This document shows positions 33,948 through 42,878 of a stretch of 64,000 nucleotides of DNA, in pieces. Made by a program: the position numbers and the translations under genes. The notes beneath the pieces were generated by a model, which had not been told where the DNA came from, did no database searches, and was given only the letters and a program-made list of their open reading frames with translations. Positions within the stretch are counted from its first letter, which is position 1, and each line of letters begins with the position of its first letter. Source of the DNA: a bacterium YEK0313. GTDB taxonomy: Bacteria > Pseudomonadota > Alphaproteobacteria > Rhizobiales > Phreatobacteraceae. Location: assembly GCA_000751295.2 (NCBI GenBank), contig CCMO02000001.1, forward strand, positions 1,289,501 through 1,353,500. The letters are read 5' to 3'.

Positions 33948-36900
33948 CCCCGCACGAGGTCGCCGAGCAGGCTCGCCGCCACCGTCGCCTTGGAGACGGT
34001 GAGGCCCGAGCCGGCGATCTCCGACACGGCCGTGCGAATGCGCTCGGCGCGCGCGCCGTGCACCGCCATCCAGGCCGCCACGGCCTCGTCGCCGACGACG
34101 CCGCCGCCATTGACCATGTCGGCGGTGATGCGCCGCTCGGCATTGGCGATGCCGTCGAGCGCCCGGTCGAGCGCCAGCCGGTCGAAATAGTCGGTCACCG
34201 TGATGGCGCGCGCCGCGGTCTTCACCGCGTCGAGCTTGAACACGGCCGCGGCCGCGAAGGTGGTGGCGGCGACCTCGGCCACCGGCCGGCCGGTCTCGTC
34301 GGCGACTGCGACGATGTCGGGCGCAGTCGCCAGGTGATCCAGGCTCGCCAGCACGCCCGCCAGCGGATCCGGCACCCCGGCACTCTGCAGCTCGGCGGTG
34401 CGGGCCGCCCGCGCGGCCGCCGCATCCGGCGGCAGCGCGGTGTCGAGGCTCGCCGCCACCGCCTCGATGCCGGCCCGGTGATGGGCCACCACGTCGGCGA
34501 GGCCCTTGCTCAGATCGACATTGCGGATGAACCAGACGACCCGGTCGATCAGCAGGTTCTGGATCTGCGCGTAGAGATCGAGCTGCAGGCTGCCGGCGAT
34601 CTTGTTATCGAGGCCGTCGAGCTCGGTGTTGAGCGCCGTCATGCCATAGGCGTCGCGCACGGCCGCGAAGGCCGAGGCGATGGTGGAAACGTCGGCGCCG
34701 GTCTGGTCGGCGAGACGCACGACGAAGGTCGGGCCGCCGCGATTGATCATCGAATTGGCCAGCCCCGTCGCGATGATCTCGCGGCGCAGCCGGTGGCTCT
34801 CGATGGCATCCGGGAAACGGTCCTGGATCGGCCGCGGGAAATAGCGCACGAGCTCGCGGCCGAGATAGGGATCGTCCGGCACGCTGGAGGCGAGCAGGTC
34901 GTCGTAGAGATCGAGCTTGGCATAGGCGATGAGCACGGCCAGCTCAGGCCGCGTCAGCGGGTCGCCAGCACGCCGGCGCTCGGCGAGCTCGGCCTCGTCG
35001 GGCAGATATTCCACCACGCGGTCGAGCTTGCCCTGGGTCTCCAGGCTCTGCATCAGCCGCTGCTGGAAGCCGAGCTCCTCCAGGCCGCGCTTCTGCGACA
35101 GCGACAGGGCCAGCGTCTGCAGATAGTTGTTGCGCAGCACCAGCTGGCCCACCTCATTGGTCATCTCGGCAAGCAGGTGATTGCGATCGTCCAGGCTGAG
35201 CCGGCCGTCGGTCTCCGGCGTCTTCAGCGCGATCTTGATGTTGACCTCGACGTCCGAGGTGTTGACCCCGGCCGAGTTGTCGATGGCGTCGGTGTTGATG
35301 CGCACGCCGCGCCGGCCCGCCTCGATGCGGCCCTTCTGGGTCACGCCGAGATTGGCGCCCTCGCCCACCACCTTGGCCCGGATGTCGAGCCCGGTGATGC
35401 GGATCGCGTCGTTGGCGCGGTCGCCGGCCTGATCGTTTGTCTCCGCGCTGCCGCGCACATAGGTGCCGATGCCGCCGAACCAGAGCAGGTCGACCGGCAT
35501 TTTCAGGATGGCGTTCATCACCTCCTGCGGCGTCGCCTCGGGTTTCGGCAGGCCGAGCATGACCTGGGCATGGGCCGAAAGCGTGATCGACTTCGACGAC
35601 CGCGAATAGACCCCGCCGCCTTCCGAGATGAGGGCCTTGTCATAGTCGGCCCAGGACGAGCGCGGCAGGTCGAACAGCCGCTTGCGCTCGGCCCAGGACT
35701 TCGCCGGGTCCGGGGCCGGATCGAGGAAGATGTCGCGATGATCGAAGGCGGCATTGAGGCGGATGGTCTTTTCCAGCAGCATGCCGTTGCCGAACACGTC
35801 GCCCGACATGTCGCCGACGCCGGCCACCGTGAACGGCGTCACGCCGATATCGACGCCCATCTCGCGGAAATGCCGCTTCACCGCCTCCCAGGCGCCGCGG
35901 GCGGTGATGCCCATGCCCTTATGGTCGTAGCCCTGGCTGCCGCCGGAGGCGAAGGCGTCGCCGAGCCAATGGCCCTTCTCCTCCGACAGGCCGTTGGCCG
36001 TGTCGGAAAAGGTCGCCGTTCCCTTGTCGGCCGCCACCACCAGATAGGGATCGTCATCGTCGTGGCGCACGGTATCGGCCGGCGGCTCGATGCCCTGCGC
36101 GGTGATGTTGTCGGTGAGTTGCAGGAGCGAGCGCACGAAGATGCGATAGGCCTCGGTGCCCTCGGCGAGCCAGGCATCGCGCTGGGTGACCGGCGGCAGG
36201 CGCTTCGGCACGAAGCCGCCCTTGGCGCCGACCGGCACGATGACCGCATTCTTCACCTGCTGCGCCTTGACGAGGCCCAGCACCTCGGTGCGGAAATCCT
36301 GCGGCCGGTCGGACCAGCGCAGGCCGCCGCGCGCGACCTTGCCGAAGCGCAGATGCACACCCTCGACCCGCGGCGAATAGACGAAGATCTCGTAGAGCGG
36401 CTTCGGCGCGGGCAGACCGTCGATGCGCTTCGATTCGAACTTGATGGCGATCGTCGGCCGGACCCGGCCGTCCTGCCCGATCTGGTAGAAGTTGGTGCGC
36501 ACCGCGGCCTGGACCAGATTGATGAAGCCGCGCAGGATGCGGTCCTCGTCCAGCACCGAGACATGGCCAAGCGCCTCCTCGAGCCGCGTGACGATCTCCT
36601 GCTGCTTCACCTGCCGCTCCTCGATCGACAGCGCCAGGCGCGGATCGAAGCGCAGGTGGAACATCAGCACCACGCCCTTGGTGACGCTCGCGTGCTTGCG
36701 CAGCGTGGTCCACAGATAGTCCTGGCTGAACGGCAGGCGGATCTGCCAGAGGACGCGCGCGAGCGTGCGGATCAGCGCGACGTCGCGCCAGCCGAGCGCG
36801 GCCTCGAGCGTCAGCGCATTGAAGCCGTCGCTTTCGGCTTCGCCGCGCATGACCGCCATCAGCGCCGCCTCGAGCTTGTCGTCCAGCGCCTCCAGATCGA

Positions 36901-38782
36901 TCGCCGCGCCGCCCGGGCGGGTCAGCGACATGTCGTGCAGCCAGATGATCTCCGAACCGCCGCCGGCCGGCATCACCTCGTAGGTGCGCTCGTCGACCAC
37001 GGCGAAACCCATCGCCTCGAGGATCGGCACCCGCTGCGACAGCGGAATCGGATTGCCGCGGGCGAACACTTTCAGGCCGGCCTCTGCTTTGTTAGCCGGC
37101 TCCGAGCGATAGAAGTCGATGGCGATCGGCCGCTGCTCGGACAGGCCCTCGATGATCCGGATGTCGCCGATCGCGGTCTCCGGCGTCACCGCCTCGCGAT
37201 AGGCCGCCGAGAAAGCGTCGCGATAGCGGCCGACGAGGGTCGTCGCCTTGCCCGGATCGTGGGCGAGGGTAAGGGCCTGGCCAAGCCCGTCGCTCCAGCT
37301 GCGCACGATGCGCGAGACGGCGCTTTCCAGCACGGCGCGATCGACCTGCGGCGTCGCGCCGTCGTCGCGGCCGATAATGTAGTGGATGCGGGTCAGCGTG
37401 CCGTCGGGATAATAGGGATAGAAGGCCGAAATCCGCCCCTTGAACGCGCCGGCAAGATATTGGCCGATCTGGGCGCGCACCGTCGTGTCGTAGCGGTCGC
37501 GCGGAACGTAGACGAGGATCGAGACGAAGCGGTCGAACCGGTCGGCCCGCGCCAGCACCCGCACGCGCGGCCGCTCGTCGAGCTGCAGCACCAGCAGCGA
37601 ATGGGAGAACAGCGTCTGGTCGTCGATCTGGAACAGCTCGTCGCGCGGATAGCTCTCCAGCACGTTGACCAGGGCCTTGCCGGAATGGCCGTCGGGATCG
37701 AAGCCGGCGCGGGCGAGCACCTTCTCCACCTTGCGCCGGAGATAGGGAATGGTCTTGGCCGAACGGGTATAGACGGTGGAGGTGAACAGGCCGACGATGC
37801 GCAGCTCGCCGACCAGCTCGCCGGAGCGGTCGAACCGCTTGACGCCGATATAGTCCATGTGGACCCGGCGGTGCACGCGCGAGCGCACATTCGCCTTGGT
37901 GATGATCAGCGGGACCGGCTGCATCAGGAATTCGCGCGTTTCCGGCGTCATGGTGACAAGCTCGGTGCCGCGCCTGAGGATGCGCACGTTCTCGTCGCGC
38001 AATATGCCGAGGCCGGACTCGAATTCCGGCTCCAGCTGCCCATCCGCGAGGCCGCCGACATAGGCATAGTCACGCAGGCCGAGCAGGGTGAAATTGTTCG
38101 CCGCCAGCCATTCCAGGAACTGGATGCCCTCGGCCATTTCGGTCACCGGCAGAACCGGATTGTTCTTCAGGTCATCGATGATGCTGCCGAGGCGGGCCAG
38201 CATCGGCTTCCAGTCGGCGACGCAGATGCGCACGTCGGCGAGCGTCGCCTCCAGCTCGGCGACCAGCGCGGCCCGGCGGGCTTCGTCGGCGATGCGCGCG
38301 ACATGGATATGGATGACGCTTTCGCGCAGCGAGGGCGGTTCGCCGTGCTCGAAGCGGCGATAGGCGGAGAGCGCGCCGTTCGGCTCGCGCTCGACGGTGA
38401 TGATCGGATGCGCGACGAGGCGGATATCGGCGCCCTGCTCGGCCAGCACGCCCATCACCGAATCGACCAGGAAGGGCATGTTGTCGTTGACCACCTCGAT
38501 GACGGTGATCAGGCCGACCGCCGAGCCCGGCGAGGGGGGCGCGGGATCGTCGAGGCGGATCGTGCTCTGACCGGGCGCGCGCCTGGCGAGATTGGCGAAG
38601 CTCGCCGCCGCGAGGCTCGCAAGATCGCGTGCATCGTAGACGATCACGTCTTCGGGCGCGGCGCGCCCGAACAGATCGGCCACATAGCTTTCCGGGATAT
38701 CGCCGAGGGTGCCCCTGAGAATGATCGTCGCCTGCTCGATGATGCCTGCCGTTCCGCTCGCATCCTCGGTCCGGTTGGTCAT
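33944..38782 (-). CDS. gdhB: NAD-specific glutamate dehydrogenase, large (180-kDa) class
   Basis: About 1,612 residues, the length of the large NAD-GDH class. The N-terminal ACT-like regulatory region is followed by the catalytic domain with LRFGKVARGGLRWSDRPQDFRTEV, VPVGAKGGFVPKRLP, YDHKGMGITARGAWEAVKRH, VGVGDMSGDVFGNG and the NAD region VVGEGANLGVTQKGRIE. It deaminates glutamate to 2-oxoglutarate. I start at the ATG at 38782 (MTNRTEDASG). The open frame runs on upstream to 40486, but that part lies opposite the real genes at 38969-40610. A long open frame on the plus strand inside this gene is a composition artefact. Confidence 0.96.
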   Translation of the reverse strand: MTNRTEDASGTAGIIEQATIILRGTLGDIPESYVADLFGRAAPEDVIVYDARDLASLAAASFANLARRAPGQSTIRLDDPAPPSPGSAVGLITVIEVVNDNMPFLVDSVMGVLAEQGADIRLVAHPIITVEREPNGALSAYRRFEHGEPPSLRESVIHIHVARIADEARRAALVAELEATLADVRICVADWKPMLARLGSIIDDLKNNPVLPVTEMAEGIQFLEWLAANNFTLLGLRDYAYVGGLADGQLEPEFESGLGILRDENVRILRRGTELVTMTPETREFLMQPVPLIITKANVRSRVHRRVHMDYIGVKRFDRSGELVGELRIVGLFTSTVYTRSAKTIPYLRRKVEKVLARAGFDPDGHSGKALVNVLESYPRDELFQIDDQTLFSHSLLVLQLDERPRVRVLARADRFDRFVSILVYVPRDRYDTTVRAQIGQYLAGAFKGRISAFYPYYPDGTLTRIHYIIGRDDGATPQVDRAVLESAVSRIVRSWSDGLGQALTLAHDPGKATTLVGRYRDAFSAAYREAVTPETAIGDIRIIEGLSEQRPIAIDFYRSEPANKAEAGLKVFARGNPIPLSQRVPILEAMGFAVVDERTYEVMPAGGGSEIIWLHDMSLTRPGGAAIDLEALDDKLEAALMAVMRGEAESDGFNALTLEAALGWRDVALIRTLARVLWQIRLPFSQDYLWTTLRKHASVTKGVVLMFHLRFDPRLALSIEERQVKQQEIVTRLEEALGHVSVLDEDRILRGFINLVQAAVRTNFYQIGQDGRVRPTIAIKFESKRIDGLPAPKPLYEIFVYSPRVEGVHLRFGKVARGGLRWSDRPQDFRTEVLGLVKAQQVKNAVIVPVGAKGGFVPKRLPPVTQRDAWLAEGTEAYRIFVRSLLQLTDNITAQGIEPPADTVRHDDDDPYLVVAADKGTATFSDTANGLSEEKGHWLGDAFASGGSQGYDHKGMGITARGAWEAVKRHFREMGVDIGVTPFTVAGVGDMSGDVFGNGMLLEKTIRLNAAFDHRDIFLDPAPDPAKSWAERKRLFDLPRSSWADYDKALISEGGGVYSRSSKSITLSAHAQVMLGLPKPEATPQEVMNAILKMPVDLLWFGGIGTYVRGSAETNDQAGDRANDAIRITGLDIRAKVVGEGANLGVTQKGRIEAGRRGVRINTDAIDNSAGVNTSDVEVNIKIALKTPETDGRLSLDDRNHLLAEMTNEVGQLVLRNNYLQTLALSLSQKRGLEELGFQQRLMQSLETQGKLDRVVEYLPDEAELAERRRAGDPLTRPELAVLIAYAKLDLYDDLLASSVPDDPYLGRELVRYFPRPIQDRFPDAIESHRLRREIIATGLANSMINRGGPTFVVRLADQTGADVSTIASAFAAVRDAYGMTALNTELDGLDNKIAGSLQLDLYAQIQNLLIDRVVWFIRNVDLSKGLADVVAHHRAGIEAVAASLDTALPPDAAAARAARTAELQSAGVPDPLAGVLASLDHLATAPDIVAVADETGRPVAEVAATTFAAAAVFKLDAVKTAARAITVTDYFDRLALDRALDGIANAERRITADMVNGGGVVGDEAVAAWMAVHGARAERIRTAVSEIAGSGLTVSKATVAASLLGDLVRG

Positions 38783-38968
38783 GCTCTGCTCCCTTGGCTC
38801 ATACCGGCTGCTCTTGTCGGCCCTGGCGGCCAAGCATGACCACGCGATCGGACTGCCGTAAAGACAATTTCCACCGCTACCGAGGGCGGCCGAGGTCATG
38901 CTACGAGGCTGTGACCGCATCAAGACGTGGCCCCCCGCAGGGGAGCCACCGCGCAAGGGAGGGACGCC

Positions 38969-39553
38969 ATGGGCGAGGTGCTCGCGAACACGACCGAGGA
39001 GCCGATCGCCCTCGATTTGCCCGAATCGACGCTGGACGCGGAAATGGAGGCCTACTTCCAGAAGTGCCGCGACAAGATCGGCTATGTGCCGAACGTGCTC
39101 CGGGTCTATGCGCACGACCTGGCCAAGCTCAAGGCTTTCGTCGCCATGTACAACGACCTGATGCTGGCGCCGTCCGGCCTCAGCAAGCTTGAGCGCGAAA
39201 TGATCGCGGTCGTCGTGTCGTCGGTGAACCGCTGCTATTATTGCCTGGTGGCGCATGGCGCGGCGGTGCGCCAGCTCTCGGGAGACCCGGTCCTCGGCGA
39301 GCAGCTCGTCATGAACTATCGCGTTGCGCGGCTCGAGCCGCGTCAGCGCGTCATGCTCGATTTTGCCGTCAAGCTGACCGAAACGCCCTGGACCGTCGGC
39401 GATGCCGACCGGGAGGGCCTGCGCGCCGCCGGCTTCAACGACCGCGACATCTGGGACATCGGCGCGGTCGCGGCCTTTTTCAACATGTCGAACCGGTTCG
39501 CCTCGGCGACCGACATGCGGCCGAACGCCGAATATCATGCGAGCGCCCGCTGA
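38969..39553 (+). CDS. Peroxidase-related AhpD/carboxymuconolactone decarboxylase-like protein
   Basis: 194 residues of the AhpD-like fold. The pair of cysteines sits in VNRCYYCLVAHGAAVRQ, the CxxC-x(2)-H centre of alkylhydroperoxidases. IGYVPNVLRVYAHDL and AAFFNMSNRFASATDM are typical of the uncharacterised peroxidase-related subfamily. It probably reduces peroxides or acts as a thiol-disulfide protein. The ATG at 38969 follows an AGGGAGG box. Confidence 0.88.
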   Translation: MGEVLANTTEEPIALDLPESTLDAEMEAYFQKCRDKIGYVPNVLRVYAHDLAKLKAFVAMYNDLMLAPSGLSKLEREMIAVVVSSVNRCYYCLVAHGAAVRQLSGDPVLGEQLVMNYRVARLEPRQRVMLDFAVKLTETPWTVGDADREGLRAAGFNDRDIWDIGAVAAFFNMSNRFASATDMRPNAEYHASAR

Positions 39554-39634
39554 GGCGGCGGGGCTGGCAATCGCCGGCCCTTCGCCTACATTGCAGCTTG
39601 AAGGTATCCTTTGCGTTTTCGCGGAGCCCCAGCC

Positions 39635-40309
39635 ATGGCGATGAACGCCGTCTATCGCGGGCCGGCTGATCTTCCCGACGTCATCCCGGTCTTTCCGCTG
39701 CCCGGCGCCCTGCTGCTGCCGCGCGGCCAGCTGCCGCTCAATATTTTCGAGCCGCGCTATCTCGCCATGATCGACGATGCGCTGACCTCCGGCCATCGGA
39801 TCATCGGCATGGTCCAGCCCGTGCCGGCCGAGGAGGACGCCAAGCGTCCGACCCTTGCCGATATCGGCTGCGCCGGCCGCATCACCCAGTTCTCCGAGAC
39901 CGGCGACGGCCGCTACATGCTGAGCCTGACCGGCATTGCCCGTTTCAGGATCGTCAGCGAGGTCCTCGCGACCACGCCCTATCGGCAGGCCAAGGCCGAT
40001 TTCCAACCCTTCGCGGCCGATTTCGAGGCGCGGGTCGGCGAGGAGGCGGTCGACCGCGACAGCCTCCTGAAGGCGCTGAAGGAATTCCTGGAAGCGAACA
40101 ATATGGAAGCCGACTGGGACGGCATCCGGCGGGCCCCGACCGAGGCGCTGGTCAATGCCCTCTGCATGATGTCGCCCTGGGGCGTGCGCGAGAAACAGGC
40201 GCTGCTGGAGGCGCCCGACCTGAAGACGCGCGCGGCGCTGCTGGTCGCGGTGACCGAGGTCGCCCTTGCCAAGGACCAGACATCGGACGAAAAGCCTTCG
40301 CTGAACTGA
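39635..40309 (+). CDS. LON peptidase substrate-binding (LON_substr_bdg) domain protein
   Basis: 224 residues with the N-terminal domain of Lon but no ATPase or protease part. Recognisable segments are VIPVFPLPGALLLPRGQLPLNIFEPRYLAM, GMVQP, GCAGRITQF and YMLSLTGIARFRI. The family (YcaQ/Lon N-like) has no settled role; peptide binding is expected. It is followed 34 bp later by the Trm112-like gene, and the pair is probably one operon. Confidence 0.88.
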   Translation: MAMNAVYRGPADLPDVIPVFPLPGALLLPRGQLPLNIFEPRYLAMIDDALTSGHRIIGMVQPVPAEEDAKRPTLADIGCAGRITQFSETGDGRYMLSLTGIARFRIVSEVLATTPYRQAKADFQPFAADFEARVGEEAVDRDSLLKALKEFLEANNMEADWDGIRRAPTEALVNALCMMSPWGVREKQALLEAPDLKTRAALLVAVTEVALAKDQTSDEKPSLN

Positions 40310-40343
40310 TCGCCGCGCCGCCCGCCCGGGCCCGGCATCGCCA

Positions 40344-40610
40344 ATGGACCGAACGATGAGCAATGACGAGACCGCCGGCGCCCCGGCCGGGACGCCGCCT
40401 TCCGACCCCCGCATGGCCGTGCCGCCGACGCGCCCGGGTACCGTCGATCCGCGCCTTCTCGAAGTGCTGGTCTGCCCGGTCACCAAGGCGAGCCTCGTCT
40501 ACGACGCCGAAGCCAACGAGTTGATCTCGCGTGCCGCGCGGCTCGCCTATCCGATCCGCGACGGCATTCCGATCATGCTGCCGGAAGAGGCGCGGCCGCT
40601 GGCGGACTGA
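40344..40610 (+). CDS. Trm112 family protein
   Basis: 88 residues. The core matches Trm112-like zinc-ribbon proteins (DPRLLEVLVCPVTKASLVYDAEANELIS, then AARLAYPIRDGIPIMLPEEARPL). Only one Cys of the usual zinc set is evident, which is common in bacteria. The archaeal and eukaryotic homologue activates methyltransferases; the bacterial role is unclear. The start may be the second ATG at 40356. Confidence 0.9.
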   Translation: MDRTMSNDETAGAPAGTPPSDPRMAVPPTRPGTVDPRLLEVLVCPVTKASLVYDAEANELISRAARLAYPIRDGIPIMLPEEARPLAD

Positions 40611-40956
40611 CCGCGCAGGACCCGTCCGTCCCTTCGGTCGACGCACGCCAAACGCCAGGCACGGCACCCGGCCGCCAATGCCGGCCCGCCGCGGCGGGGC
40701 CCCCTTTTCCGGGCCTTCGTGACCGGCGGACATGATGGCGGAACACGCAAGCGGCCGCCCCGCCCTCCGCTGCAGGCATGACCGGCTCGCCCATCGACAG
40801 GCGCTGCGCGCCGCCGCTTGCCGTCATGCGCGATCCGGCGCCCGCAACCGGCCTCCATCATATATCTGATATATGCTCCGCCGCCCATGATGGATCTGGA
40901 CGGTGCTGCTAGGCCGATGACATCCTCTCAAAAACCACGCGGGAGGAAGAGCGGCC
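40611..40956. other. Intergenic region upstream of the catabolic island
   Basis: 346 bases without a credible gene. It holds the palindrome at 40859-40875 and, just before the next start, GGGAGGAAGAG as a strong ribosome-binding site (40950 is 7 bases before the ATG). Confidence 0.6.
40859..40875. promoter_or_regulatory. Perfect palindrome, candidate operator of the catabolic island
   Basis: CATATATC-T-GATATATG, 8-bp arms around one base, lies 81 bp upstream of the MmgE/PrpD start. It is an AT-rich island in very GC-rich DNA and fits a dimeric regulator such as an IclR or GntR protein. The IclR gene at 49669 is the obvious candidate, by position only. Confidence 0.55.
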
Positions 40957-42327
40957 ATGGTGCCAGCAGTAGAAACCGCTTTGCCGAACGATGTTACCGG
41001 CCACATTGCTTCGCGCGGTAGAAACATTACGTGGAATGACCTTCCGGACGATGTCAGGATGACTGCACGTCAGTGCATTCTCGACTGGTTCGGCGTGACG
41101 ATTGCAGCCCAGGACGAAGATCTTGTCCGGGTCCTCACCGAGGATGTGCTGCAGGATGGCGGCCATCCGGCGGCAACGCTCGTCGGCCAGCCGCTCAAGG
41201 TCTCCGTCCGGCAGGCCGCGCTCGTCAACGGAGCCGCGAGCCACGCCCTCGACTATGACGACGTCAACTACGCGATGGGCGGCCATCCGACCGTCGCCGT
41301 CCTGCCCGGCTTGCTCGCGCTCGCCGAGGAGCGCAGGGCCTCGGGCGCGGCGCTGCTGACCGCCTTCGTCGCCGGCTACGAGGTCGGCGGCATGATCGGC
41401 CTCCTGGTGGCGCCGAGCCATTATGCGCGCGGCTTCCACGCCACGGCGACGGTCGGCAGCTTCGCATCGGCCGCGGCCTGCGCGCGCCTTCTCGATCTCG
41501 ACGCGCAGGCGACGCGGCGCGCCCTCGGCATTGCCGGCACCCAGGCCGCCGGCCTGAAGGCGCAGTTCGGCACGATGTGCAAACCCCTGCACGCCGGCAA
41601 GGCCGCCGAGAACGGCCTGATGGCAAGCCGGCTCGCGGCGCGCGGCTTCACCTCGCGGACCGACATTCTCGAATGCGTCCAGGGCTTTGCCGCCACGCAG
41701 AGCGACAATTTCGACGCCGAAGCGGCGCTGCGGCCACCGGTTGGCGGCTTTCACCTCCGCAGCAACCTGTTCAAGTTCAACGCCGCCTGTTTCGGCACCC
41801 ACGGCACGATCGAGGCGCTGCGGCGGCTGCGCGCCGACAACGACGTTGCGCCCGGCAGCATTGCCGCCGTCCACGTCATGGTCGAGCCCGGCGCGGACCG
41901 GATGTGCAATATCCGCGAGCCGACCACGGGGCTCGAAGCCAAGTTCAGCCTGCGGTTCAACGCCGCCCTGAGCCTGCTCGGCCGCGATACGGCGGCGCCG
42001 CAGACCTATTCGGATGCAGCGACCGCCGATCCCGATCTCGTGCGCCTGCGCGACCGGGTCGTCGTCCACCCGATGCCGCCGGGATGGAGCCATTCGCTGA
42101 CCGAATGCACCGTCGAACTCCACGACGGACGGCGCCTCTCCGCCCGGCACGATGTCGGCATCCCCGCCACCGACGTAGCGGAACAGGGCCGGCGCATCCG
42201 CGGCAAGTTCATGAGCCTTGCCGGCCCACGCCTCGGCGAGGCGCGCGCGCACCGGCTGGCGGAGGCCGTCGAAGGCCTCGATGCCGGTTCCGACATTGCC
42301 GGCCTCATGGCCCTCGCCCGGCCCTGA
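40957..42327 (+). CDS. MmgE/PrpD family protein
   Basis: 456 residues of the MmgE/PrpD fold: ILDWFGVTIAAQ, NGAASHALDYDDVNYAMGGHPTVAVLP, HYARGFHATATVGSFASAAA, AGLKAQFGTMCKPLHAGKAAENGLMASRLAARGF and the C-terminal FSLRFNAALSLLG. The family includes 2-methylcitrate dehydratase and fungal cis-aconitate decarboxylase, enzymes acting on tricarboxylates. It opens the 40.9-51.7 kb cluster and would supply or isomerise the unsaturated acid used by the CoA-dependent enzymes that follow. The exact reaction is not deducible. Confidence 0.92.
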   Translation: MVPAVETALPNDVTGHIASRGRNITWNDLPDDVRMTARQCILDWFGVTIAAQDEDLVRVLTEDVLQDGGHPAATLVGQPLKVSVRQAALVNGAASHALDYDDVNYAMGGHPTVAVLPGLLALAEERRASGAALLTAFVAGYEVGGMIGLLVAPSHYARGFHATATVGSFASAAACARLLDLDAQATRRALGIAGTQAAGLKAQFGTMCKPLHAGKAAENGLMASRLAARGFTSRTDILECVQGFAATQSDNFDAEAALRPPVGGFHLRSNLFKFNAACFGTHGTIEALRRLRADNDVAPGSIAAVHVMVEPGADRMCNIREPTTGLEAKFSLRFNAALSLLGRDTAAPQTYSDAATADPDLVRLRDRVVVHPMPPGWSHSLTECTVELHDGRRLSARHDVGIPATDVAEQGRRIRGKFMSLAGPRLGEARAHRLAEAVEGLDAGSDIAGLMALARP

Positions 42328-42389
42328 CGCCGAGCTTCGACCCTGCCGGACGGCTCCGCGCCGCCCCGGCGACACTTCAGGACAGATCC

Positions 42390-42878
42390 ATGCCCCAACC
42401 CGACTTCATGACCAAGGCCGACGACTGGCCGAAAGGCAATCGCTACGAGGATTTCGAGCCCGGCCGCGTGTTCCACCATCACTGGGGCCGCACGATCACC
42501 CAGGCCGAGAACGCGCTGTTCACGACCCTCACGCTGCATTTCAACCCGCAATATTTCAACGCCGAATTCGCCAGGGCGATGGGCCACCGGGAGCCGCCGA
42601 TCAACCCGCTCCTGGTCTTCAACACGGTGTTCGGCATGTCGGTGGAGGACCTCTCCGAGGGCGGCGGGCCGTTCCTCAGCGTGGAGGAGCTCTCCTACCG
42701 CAAGCCCGTCTATCCCGGCGACACGATTTTCGCCCGCTCGACCGTGGTCGAGCGCCGCCTCTCGGGCAGCAATCCCGCCATGGGCATCGCCAAGTGGCAC
42801 ACCGAGGGCCTCAACCAGCACGGCGAGCTCGTCTGCGACTTCAAGCGCTCCAACCTGATCAACAGGCGCAACCCATGA
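42390..42878 (+). CDS. MaoC family dehydratase (first copy)
   Basis: 162 residues of the hot-dog fold, with RYEDFEPGRVFHHHWGRTIT and ENALFTTLTLHFNPQYFNAEFARAMG, holding the hydratase Asp/His-like region with Asn-Pro, then PINPLLVFNTVFGMSVEDLS. It probably hydrates an enoyl-CoA or mesaconyl-type CoA. It overlaps the acyl-CoA dehydrogenase start by 4 bp. A second MaoC gene lies at 44024; the two are clearly diverged and may form a heteromer or act on different steps. Confidence 0.9.
   Translation: MPQPDFMTKADDWPKGNRYEDFEPGRVFHHHWGRTITQAENALFTTLTLHFNPQYFNAEFARAMGHREPPINPLLVFNTVFGMSVEDLSEGGGPFLSVEELSYRKPVYPGDTIFARSTVVERRLSGSNPAMGIAKWHTEGLNQHGELVCDFKRSNLINRRNP

Noticed and set aside
34058..38839. 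A 1593-codon open frame on the plus strand
   Set aside because: It lies opposite the glutamate dehydrogenase gene. The codon bias of GC-rich genes leaves antisense frames open; the product shows no family motif.
38783..40486. N-terminal extension of the glutamate dehydrogenase frame
   Set aside because: It runs antisense to three well-supported genes (AhpD-like, LON-domain, Trm112) and lacks GDH character; the true start is the ATG at 38782.
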